A program made the translations under genes and the position numbers. A stretch of DNA of 64,000 bases, taken from the NCBI GenBank assembly GCA_963696545.1, contig CAVOKQ010000008.1:186001-250000 (forward strand), given 5' to 3'. Origin of the DNA: RPQJ01 sp963696545. GTDB lineage: Bacteria > Pseudomonadota > Gammaproteobacteria > Steroidobacterales > Steroidobacteraceae. Below are positions 8,219-14,346 of this stretch, one piece after another (position 1 is the first letter of the stretch; the number at the start of each line of letters is the position of its first letter). The notes beneath the pieces were generated by a model, which saw only the letters and a program-made list of their open reading frames with translations, was not told where the DNA came from and did not search any database.

Positions 8219-8352
8219 TTTCATGGTGAATGTCCCAGAGCACACAGGCTCCCCGCAAGCGTGCCTGCCCCGACGCCTCGCGTCATCGCGAGATTGTGGT
8301 GCGAACGATCAGATTCGCGTTCCTGGACCCGGAAACGGCCTGCCGTCACAGT

Positions 8353-8380
8353 CGATGACAAAAGGCACACATTGTCATCG
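8353..8380. promoter_or_regulatory. Inverted repeat directly before the BrnT-like toxin gene
   Basis: CGATGACAA (8353–8361) and TTGTCATCG (8372–8380) form a perfect 9-base inverted repeat with a 10-base spacer. It ends only three bases before the ATG at 8384, and no ribosome site is seen between them. It may be the autoregulatory operator of the toxin–antitoxin pair, or an mRNA hairpin that limits toxin translation; the sequence cannot separate these. Confidence 0.6.
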
Positions 8381-8383
8381 CAT

Positions 8384-8677
8384 ATGGACAGCAAGCCGTT
8401 CCGATGGAGTCACGACAAGAACGCGTGGCTGAAGCTCGAGAGGCAGATCTCATTCGAGAAGATCGTGCTCGCGATCGAGCGTGGCGGCCTGCTGGATATC
8501 GTGGCGCATTCGAATCCAGAGCGATATCTGCAGCAGCGGATGCTGGTCGTCGCCTCGGGTGGGTATGCCTGTCTCGTGTCGTTCGTCGAGCAACCCGAGC
8601 ACTACTTCCTGAATACCGTCATCCCGAGCCGCAAGGCGACGCGACAATACCTGAGGCAGGGTGAGCATGAAGACTAA
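8384..8677 (+). CDS. BrnT-like toxin of a toxin–antitoxin pair
   Basis: The 97-aa product (MDSKPFRWSHDKNAWLKLER then ISFEKIVLAIERGGLLDIVA) has the start-of-domain pattern of the BrnT/RelE-like toxins: W-x-x-x-K-N near the N-terminus, then a helix beginning ISFE, strands carrying LVVASGGYACLVSFVE, and the C-terminal VIPSRKATRQYL resembling the [IS]-x-R-x-A-T-[KR] ending of this group. These toxins act as ribonucleases. The frame is open much further upstream, but the ATG at 8384 starts exactly at the domain. The antitoxin follows with an 11-base overlap, the toxin-first order normal for BrnTA. Exact subfamily is uncertain. Confidence 0.7.
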   Translation: MDSKPFRWSHDKNAWLKLERQISFEKIVLAIERGGLLDIVAHSNPERYLQQRMLVVASGGYACLVSFVEQPEHYFLNTVIPSRKATRQYLRQGEHED

Positions 8678-9035
8678 GCGAAAAACGTCTGCGGATGAAC
8701 GCCTTCTCGAGCGCTACGAAGCGGGAGAGTTCGTATCCACTTCGCCTGCAAAGGCGGAACTGAAGAAGTTCCGAGATGCCGCGAGAGCAACGCTGGTCAA
8801 GGACCAACGCGTCAACGTCCGGCTGTCGTCAGAATTGCTGCACAGGCTGAAGGCGCGCGCAGTCGAAGAGGGACTGCCGTACCAGACGTTAATCGCGAGC
8901 GTTCTCCACAAGTTCGTGACGGGTCGTCTCGTCGACCAGTACGGCTCCCCGATGGCCAGGCGAGCGAAGAGTGCACCTCATCTGGCACGAGTCCGGGGCA
9001 CAAGGAATGCAGTCCGCGTCGGGCAGGGTCGCTGA
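8667..9035 (+). CDS. CopG/BrnA-like antitoxin
   Basis: The 122-aa product has an N-terminal stretch with RLLERYEAGEFVS, then the DNA-binding ribbon-helix-helix core: QRVNVRLSSELLHRLKARAV and EEGLPYQTLIASVLHKFVTG. This YEAGEF plus PYQTLI pattern is typical of antitoxins that follow BrnT-like genes. The ATG at 8667 has an AGG ribosome site about seven bases upstream; a GTG at 8661 is an alternative. Residues beyond about 100 (RVRGTRNAVRVGQGR) look unconserved. The end lies 6 bases from the 3' end of the convergent rlmJ. Confidence 0.75.
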   Translation: MKTKRKTSADERLLERYEAGEFVSTSPAKAELKKFRDAARATLVKDQRVNVRLSSELLHRLKARAVEEGLPYQTLIASVLHKFVTGRLVDQYGSPMARRAKSAPHLARVRGTRNAVRVGQGR

Positions 9036-9041
9036 CGCCGC

Positions 9042-9893
9042 CTACTCCGGCACGATCCACTCGACCTTGCTGCCGCCGAGCCCCTCGGGCGACAGCAGCT
9101 TGTGCAGCTGCGGCAGCAATTCCTGCAGCCGCGCGTCCAGCTGCCACGGCGGATTGACGATCACGAGTCCCGCGCCGCTCATGCCGACCTGCGCGTCGTC
9201 CGGCAGGACACGGAGCGACACGTCCAGCACCCTGCGAATCCCGGAGCGCTCGAGGCCCCGATGGAAGCGCACGGGCCCGGCGCGGTCGGTCAGCGGGTAC
9301 CAGACGCAGTACATGCCCGTCGGCCAGCGCTCCTGGCCGACCTCGAGCCCCGCGAGCACGTTGTCGAATTCGAGTTCGGACTCATATGGCGGGTCGATCA
9401 GCACCAGGCCACGGTTCTCGCGCGGCGGCAGGTGCGCCTTGAGTGCAGCGTAGCCGTCGCCGTCGATGACGGACACGAGTCGCTGCCGGTTCAACGCAGC
9501 CCGCAGCGCATCGGCCTCCTTCGGCAGCTTTTCGATCAGGACCATGCGGTCGTTCGGTCTTCGCAGCCGCCCGACGATGACGGGCGAGCCCGGGTACGCG
9601 GTAATCGCGCTATGACCCTTGCCGGCCGACTCGCGCACCAGCTGCACGTAAGCGGCGACCTCCGGTGGCAGCGATGCGGAGGGCAGGTCGAGCAGCCGGC
9701 CGATGCCGGCCTTGTACTCGCCGCTACGCTGCGCTTGCGACTCGCTGAGGTCGTACAGCCCGCGGCCCGCGTGCGTGTCGAGGAACAGGAAGGGCGCGGA
9801 CTTCTTTTTCAGATGCTCGACGAGCATCATCAGCACCACGTGCTTCAGCACGTCCGCGAAGTTGCCGGCGTGGAAGGCGTGGCGGTAGTTCAT
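9042..9893 (-). CDS. rlmJ: 23S rRNA (adenine(2030)-N6)-methyltransferase
   Basis: The 283-aa product begins MNYRHAFHAGNFADVLKHVV, the near-invariant RlmJ start, followed by FLDTHAGRGLYDL for the SAM-binding region and LIDPPYESELEFDNV, the DPPY catalytic motif of N6-adenine methyltransferases. RlmJ methylates A2030 of 23S rRNA with a Rossmann-fold domain and a small inserted subdomain. Length is normal. It is divergent from the small secreted protein at 9925 and convergent with the CopG-type antitoxin. Confidence 0.95.
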   Translation of the reverse strand: MNYRHAFHAGNFADVLKHVVLMMLVEHLKKKSAPFLFLDTHAGRGLYDLSESQAQRSGEYKAGIGRLLDLPSASLPPEVAAYVQLVRESAGKGHSAITAYPGSPVIVGRLRRPNDRMVLIEKLPKEADALRAALNRQRLVSVIDGDGYAALKAHLPPRENRGLVLIDPPYESELEFDNVLAGLEVGQERWPTGMYCVWYPLTDRAGPVRFHRGLERSGIRRVLDVSLRVLPDDAQVGMSGAGLVIVNPPWQLDARLQELLPQLHKLLSPEGLGGSKVEWIVPE

Positions 9894-9924
9894 GGGTCGG
9901 CTGTGTAGCTGCGGAGGACGCCAG

Positions 9925-10362
9925 ATGACTACAACGATACAGTACTGTGGGTCGGGCGGCCGCGTTCAGACGATTGGGGCGCGACGGATCGCTGTGACTC
10001 TTTCGGTTGCATTGATGATGTGCGCCAGCGCGCCCGGGCATTCGACAACGCCGCAGCAATTGCACGAAGCAGCCACGCAAGGCGCGCTCCAAAGCGTTAC
10101 CGAGGCTGCGCTGCAGGACGCCGAGCGCGAGACGAAAATCGAAAAATCGAAGCTGCGCATCGTCAGCGCGGAGTCGGTTACGTGGTCCGATGGATCGCTC
10201 GGCTGTCCGCAGGAGGACACGATGTACTCGCAGGCGCTGGTGCCCGGGTTTCGCGTCCTTATCCAGGCCGGCGAGAGGCAGCTCGATTACCACGCCAGCG
10301 CCGACGGTGGAATGGTCTTGTGTCCACCGGAGCGCGCCATGCCGCCCGTCCCGAACGACTGA
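9925..10362 (+). CDS. Hypothetical secreted protein
   Basis: The 145-aa product has a basic stretch and hydrophobic segment near residues 20–40 (ARRIAVTLSVALMMCASAPG) that reads as a late signal peptide. The mature part includes a helix rich in Glu/Lys (DAERETKIEKSKLRIV) and a short conserved-looking core: SVTWSDGSLGCPQEDTMYSQ followed by ALVPGFRVLIQAGERQLDYH. Proteins with the core W-x-D-x-S-L-G-C-P are widespread but unnamed. An earlier in-frame ATG at 9892 overlaps rlmJ's start, so 9925 is preferred, though the true start could be later still. No function is proposed. Confidence 0.6.
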   Translation: MTTTIQYCGSGGRVQTIGARRIAVTLSVALMMCASAPGHSTTPQQLHEAATQGALQSVTEAALQDAERETKIEKSKLRIVSAESVTWSDGSLGCPQEDTMYSQALVPGFRVLIQAGERQLDYHASADGGMVLCPPERAMPPVPND

Positions 10363-10394
10363 ATTGGCATTGCCTCGCGGCGGGCGCCGCGTTC

Positions 10395-10437
10395 AGCAAA
10401 AAGAAAACGGCCCGGGTGGCGTGAGCCACCCGGGCCG
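10395..10437 (-). terminator. Rho-independent terminator of the PA-domain metalloprotease gene
   Basis: CGGCCCGGGTGGC (10408–10420) and its exact complement (10425–10437) make a 13-base-pair stem with a GTGA/TCAC loop. On the minus strand it is followed by TTTTCTTTTT (down to about 10398). It lies 46 bases past the protease stop. Confidence 0.9.
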
Positions 10438-10482
10438 CATCCAGGACGGCGAACCGTCCCGTTTCAGCGTCAGACCGGTCGC

Positions 10483-12126
10483 TTACTTGGCTTTCGCCGT
10501 GCAGCTCGTGATCTTGCCGTGCTGCTGACCAGTCAGGAGTCCGGCCTTCTTGGCCGCGTTGGTCACGCCGTTGACGCAACTGACGAACTGGCCCTTGTTC
10601 TTCGCGCCGGCGGCACATGCCTCAACCTGCACGTTCAACAATGCTCCGTTCGGCAGCGCGTTTGCGACGCCCGTATCGCACGAGTCAACCTTCAGCGTCT
10701 CGAGCTTCCAGCCGATGTCCGCCATCAGTGACGGCGTCAGGTCCAGATTCTCGTTGGCACGCAGCCCCGGGGTGATGAACGGCTCCATCAGCAGGCTCGG
10801 TGCTGCCGTCACGTCGAAGTGCGAAATCGACGATCCGAGCGCCACGGTGCGCGGTGCGTAGAGACGAACATAGCCCTCCGCAACGCCGGCCAGTCGGCTC
10901 GAGTCGATGAAGTACTTGGCGGTGACTGCTGACACCGGCAGCGCAGCCTTGATCGAGTCGCCAGCGGCGTTCGAAATGCCAATGGTCGGCACGGTCACCG
11001 TCGAGTCGGTGCCGCCCGGCTCGAACGATGGCCGGCCGAGCGTATTGGCGATGATCACGCCTGTGGCCCCCGCGAGCTGGGCGTTCTTTGCCTTGACCGT
11101 GAAAGTGCACAGGCCACGGTCGACGAGGGCGATCTTGCCGGCGACGGACGCAGTTATGGGTTCACAAGCGTCCGTTGCGGTCCCGCCGCCAGGTGCCGCT
11201 ACGCCGTCGCTGGCAAGGACCACCTGTCCGTTGAAGTTCGCCGCGCTCGGTGCCGGACCGAATCCCGCGGCCCCATACTCGACCTCGCTGGTGATGCCGC
11301 CGGTGGTGACGCTGATGCCCTCGTACGGGCCAAGGACCAGTCCCGCGTTTTCGCTAACGGACTTGCCCGCCCAGACGACGCGACCGTTGTTGACCGCCGA
11401 GAACCGGATCTGGGCCGGCGTGAACGTGTCCCACAGCCCTTTCAGGTCGAGGTCGAGCGTGTTGGCCATGTAGACGTCGGGGAGGCCAAGTGGCGTCGAG
11501 CCGTTAGCTTCATTCGCGAAGTTCTGGAAGCCGAGTCCGTGCGAGACTTCGTGCATGAATGTGTCGAGGAAGTCGATCTGGCCCGGCCCCGGATTGCTGT
11601 CGAGGCCGTAGTACCAGCCCGGACCCGCGATGCAGTCCGGCTTGCCGACGTCGCCGTTGAAGTTCGCAATGATGTCATCGTTGCCCGGGCTGCTGGGATC
11701 AAAAGCTGAGACGGGGTCAAGCGGTCCGGGAGACAGATCAAAGCCCGAAATCGCGTTCGCGAGCGCCGAGCCGTACCAGTGATTCGTCAGCGGCGCGTTC
11801 GGAAAGTCAGCCCAGATCTGTATCGCGCCGGCCTGCGCCAGTGTGCCGCCCGACGCGGTGCAAGAAAGGCGCGCGAACGAGCCCTGCACGACAATCGTGG
11901 CGTCGCTCGCCAGTGTCTTGCCCCAGAGTTCGAGGGCCTTCTTGTAAGCGATCAGGCGCTGCTGACCGACCGTCGTACCGGCATTGCCGCCGACGGGTGT
12001 GGCAGGAGTCGGATCATTGAAGCCGACACCAGGGGCGTCGAGGTTATTGACGATCATGTTGGCGCCGAAGCTAGGCGCCGACAGGAACGCTGCGGCGATG
12101 GCCGTCGCGATGAGTGTCTTGTTCAT
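10483..12126 (-). CDS. Secreted metalloprotease with PA domain and Cys-rich tail
   Basis: The 547-aa product begins with a signal peptide (MNKTLIATAIAAAFLSAPSF-G). Around residues 187–200 it has TFMHEVSHGLGFQNF, an HExxHxxGF zinc-binding motif of the metzincin type. Further on (about 315–420) is a protease-associated (PA) domain with KIALVDRGLCTFTVKAKNA and GATGVIIANT. MADIGW near the end of the catalytic part is also common in such proteins. The last 65 residues carry four spaced Cys (DSCDTG, VEACAAG, VSCVNG, TSCTAK), probably two disulfides. It should be exported. The gene follows, 7 bases downstream, a small secreted protein. The start at 12126 was chosen because it begins the signal peptide. 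A peptidase role is inferred from the motif. Confidence 0.8.
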   Translation of the reverse strand: MNKTLIATAIAAAFLSAPSFGANMIVNNLDAPGVGFNDPTPATPVGGNAGTTVGQQRLIAYKKALELWGKTLASDATIVVQGSFARLSCTASGGTLAQAGAIQIWADFPNAPLTNHWYGSALANAISGFDLSPGPLDPVSAFDPSSPGNDDIIANFNGDVGKPDCIAGPGWYYGLDSNPGPGQIDFLDTFMHEVSHGLGFQNFANEANGSTPLGLPDVYMANTLDLDLKGLWDTFTPAQIRFSAVNNGRVVWAGKSVSENAGLVLGPYEGISVTTGGITSEVEYGAAGFGPAPSAANFNGQVVLASDGVAAPGGGTATDACEPITASVAGKIALVDRGLCTFTVKAKNAQLAGATGVIIANTLGRPSFEPGGTDSTVTVPTIGISNAAGDSIKAALPVSAVTAKYFIDSSRLAGVAEGYVRLYAPRTVALGSSISHFDVTAAPSLLMEPFITPGLRANENLDLTPSLMADIGWKLETLKVDSCDTGVANALPNGALLNVQVEACAAGAKNKGQFVSCVNGVTNAAKKAGLLTGQQHGKITSCTAKAK

Positions 12127-12133
12127 GTTGTGC

Positions 12134-12532
12134 TCACTTCGTAGGCAGTTCGGTTGCAGGAGCGGCGGCGTGCTCATACGCTGGGTTCGCGTGGCTCACG
12201 ACGAGATTACCGCTGGCATCTCGACGCGCCTGTACCGTTACCAGGTAATCCGGTCCGAGCACGGCGGACTTCATGCCGCTTGCGTACGTACGCACCCGTA
12301 CCGGCTGCGCATCGGCGCTCGGCTCCGCGATGCCGCTCGCTCTCCGGGCGGCCTTCTCAGCGTCGAGAAGGTCCTTGAGTTCCTCCTGCGTGGGTGCCCG
12401 AAGCTTCCCTGAGTCCTTGTCCCGCACCGCGCGCATTGCGTCCATCGTGGCCTGTGTGTCGTCGGCCAGCACGTTCGGTGCGGCCAGAATTGCAGCAAGC
12501 GACGCTGCAAGGGCCAGTGATCTCATTTTCAT
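12134..12532 (-). CDS. Small secreted protein resembling post-PEP-CTERM-1 proteins
   Basis: The 132-aa product has a clear signal peptide (SLALAASLAAILAAPNVLA-D) and a mature part with KDSGKLRAPTQEELKDLLDA, then SGMKSAVLGPDYLVTVQARR and DASGNLVVSHANP. The GKLRAPT…E…L helix and the final short strands with an NADG/DASG turn resemble the small proteins annotated as post-PEP-CTERM-1 domain; the match is from memory and moderate. It sits just upstream of the PA-domain metalloprotease in what looks like a two-gene operon. No PEP-CTERM sorting machinery is seen in this window. Confidence 0.55.
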   Translation of the reverse strand: MKMRSLALAASLAAILAAPNVLADDTQATMDAMRAVRDKDSGKLRAPTQEELKDLLDAEKAARRASGIAEPSADAQPVRVRTYASGMKSAVLGPDYLVTVQARRDASGNLVVSHANPAYEHAAAPATELPTK

Positions 12533-12760
12533 CTGGAGTCTCTCCTGTTAGTTGTAGCTCTGGCACCGCCCCCCCTTGCCTGCAGCTCGCGCGCAGGCAG
12601 TCGAGTCGCAGCTGGCGGCAGCCCAGCCCTCTTGTTCTCAATAGACGACCAAGAGCTGTGGCTTTGCGGCCCCGCCTCGCGGCGGGTGTGCCCTTCGACC
12701 GGTGCCGTGGGGCGGAAACTACTCAGGTCGATCGCGGAAAACAAGGTGTACAGAGATTGG

Positions 12761-13690
12761 CTACGAACGGAGCTCGGCGAGCCAATCCCGCGGCCTTAGA
12801 AAGTCCCTGTACAGGCGCTCTTCGTGCGTCCCCGACTCCGGCTTGTAGTCGTACTCCCACCGCACCAGCGGCGGCAGCGACATCAGGATCGACTCAATTC
12901 GCCCGCCGGTCTGCAGGCCGAAGATCGTGCCCCGGTCGTAGACCAGGTTGAATTCGACATAACGTCCCCGGCGGTAGAGCTGGAAGTTTCGCTCCCGCTC
13001 GCCGTATAGGGTGTCCTTGCGTTTCGCGACGATCGGCAGGTACGCCGGCACGTAGTGATCGCCGACACTGCGCATGAACGCGAACGACTTCTCGAAGCCC
13101 CACTCGTTCAGGTCGTCGAAGAAGAGCCCGCCGACGCCGCGCGTCTCGTTGCGATGCTTCAGGAAGAAATACCTGTCGCACCAGTCCTTGTACTTCGCGT
13201 ACACGTCCGGCCCGAACGGATCGCATGCAGCCTTGGCCGCGCGGTGCCAGTGCAGCACGTCCTCCTCGAAAGGGTAGTAGGGCGTGAGATCGAATCCGCC
13301 GCCGAACCACCACGCCGCAGGTTCGCCGTCCCTGATCGCGACGAAGTAACGTACGTTCGCGTGCGACGTCGGCACGTAGGGATTGCGCGGGTGGATCACC
13401 AGCGACACGCCGGTCGCCTCGAAGCTCGCGCCCGCAAGCTCCGGCCGTTGCGCTGTCGCGGAGGCTGGCAGCTTGCCGCCCATCACGTGCGAGAAGTTGA
13501 TGCCGGCCTGCTCGAACACCGCGCCCTCGCGCAGCACGCGACTCTCGCCGCCGCCGCCTTCCGGGCGCACCCATGAGTCGCGACGGAACTTCGCGCCGCC
13601 GTCAGCCTGCTCCAGCGCGCTCGTGATCGAGTCGTGCAGCGTGCGGAGGTAGGTGATGACCTGTTCGGTCGAGGGCGGCGCTGAGTTCAT
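12761..13690 (-). CDS. hemF: Oxygen-dependent coproporphyrinogen III oxidase
   Basis: This 309-aa cytoplasmic enzyme converts coproporphyrinogen III to protoporphyrinogen IX with O2, a step of heme synthesis; it shares the pathway with the hemB found at 3.8 kb. HemF signatures are strong: SVVIHPRNPYVP-type HPRNPYVPTSHANVRYF, AWWFGGGFDLTPYYPFEEDV, YKDWCDRYFFLKHRNETRG, GGLFFDDLNEW and FNLVYDRGTIFGLQTGGRIE, ending with SLPPLVRWEYDY. Length and start are standard. The product implies aerobic growth. Confidence 0.97.
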   Translation of the reverse strand: MNSAPPSTEQVITYLRTLHDSITSALEQADGGAKFRRDSWVRPEGGGGESRVLREGAVFEQAGINFSHVMGGKLPASATAQRPELAGASFEATGVSLVIHPRNPYVPTSHANVRYFVAIRDGEPAAWWFGGGFDLTPYYPFEEDVLHWHRAAKAACDPFGPDVYAKYKDWCDRYFFLKHRNETRGVGGLFFDDLNEWGFEKSFAFMRSVGDHYVPAYLPIVAKRKDTLYGERERNFQLYRRGRYVEFNLVYDRGTIFGLQTGGRIESILMSLPPLVRWEYDYKPESGTHEERLYRDFLRPRDWLAELRS

Positions 13691-13825
13691 GAGGCGGATT
13701 GAGTGGGTCTACGGCAGGGGCAGCAAAGCGTAGCGGCAATTTCGGTTCGAACCCAATAGAAATGCAAATGGAATTCTCCTTTGAGGAACTCGCAAGCTCC
13801 AGTCAAGCACTCCTGGGTCGCCCGC

Positions 13826-14062
13826 ATGCCAACCGTTCTCCGACATGGACGCTGGAGATTCTTCTTCTACAGCAACGAAGGCTCGGAGCCGCCCCACGTG
13901 CACGTCGAATCGGGGGAGGGTACCGCCAAGCTTTGGCTCACTCCCGTCGCTCTGGTAGGCTCAACGACGATCAAGTCCGCTGAGACTCGCGACATCGAGA
14001 GGTTCGTCCGGCAGAACCGGACGCTGCTGTTGGAGGCATGGAATGAGCACTTCGGCCGTTGA
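13826..14062 (+). CDS. DUF4160 family protein
   Basis: The 78-aa product starts MPTVLRHGRWRFFFYSNEGS and continues EPPHVHVESGEGTAKLWL, the family signature (F-F-x-x-E-x-x-x-P-P-H-x-H-V), then a C-terminal helix (ETRDIERFVRQNRTLLLEAW). DUF4160 genes nearly always precede a DUF2442 gene, as here with a 20-base overlap, and the pair is thought to be a toxin–antitoxin-like module; no activity has been assigned by me. The frame is open 15 codons earlier, but the domain begins at the ATG at 13826. Confidence 0.8.
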   Translation: MPTVLRHGRWRFFFYSNEGSEPPHVHVESGEGTAKLWLTPVALVGSTTIKSAETRDIERFVRQNRTLLLEAWNEHFGR

Positions 14063-14297
14063 AGCCGTGCCGCGCGCCACTTCGGTGCGGTGCTCGGATG
14101 ACGAAGTCATCGTCACGCTGGACGATGGCCGCACGCTTTCGACCCCGTTGGCCTGGTTTCCGCGCTTGCTTGCCGCGACACGTGCGCAACGGGCGGACTC
14201 ACGGCTGGTCGGAGGTGGCGAAGGTATTCGCTGGGACGCGCTGGATGAAGACTTGTCGGTGGCGGGGCTCCTGAGGGGAGAAAGAGCCCGGAACTGA
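14043..14297 (+). CDS. DUF2442 family protein
   Basis: The 84-aa product has the DUF2442 plan: SVRCSDDEVIVTLDDGRTLS, then TPLAWFPRLLAATRAQRADS and IRWDALDEDLSVAGLL. The motif WxxLDEDLSVxGLL is diagnostic for the family. It overlaps the DUF4160 gene in the order always seen for this pair. Similar DUF2442 proteins also act as DNA-binding partners in other modules, so an antitoxin-like role is an inference from context. Confidence 0.8.
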   Translation: MSTSAVEAVPRATSVRCSDDEVIVTLDDGRTLSTPLAWFPRLLAATRAQRADSRLVGGGEGIRWDALDEDLSVAGLLRGERARN

Positions 14298-14346
14298 TCT
14301 GCGGACCCTGCACCTTGCCTCCCCGCCGGCGGGGGAACAGTTCAGG

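Noticed and set aside
12533..12760. Possible small gene between hemF and the post-PEP-CTERM-like gene
   Set aside because: Open frames exist on both strands but none has a ribosome site, conserved pattern or natural start; it is more likely leader and spacer.
6271..14297. Whole accessory stretch as a genomic island or integrated element
   Set aside because: No integrase, direct repeats, tRNA junction or marked base-composition change was found at its edges; rlmJ and hemF lie within it.
14321..14335. GC palindrome CCCCGCCGGCGGGG between DUF2442 and topA
   Set aside because: It could terminate either convergent gene, but there is no U-tract on either side and the palindrome is short and GC-only, so no terminator is called.
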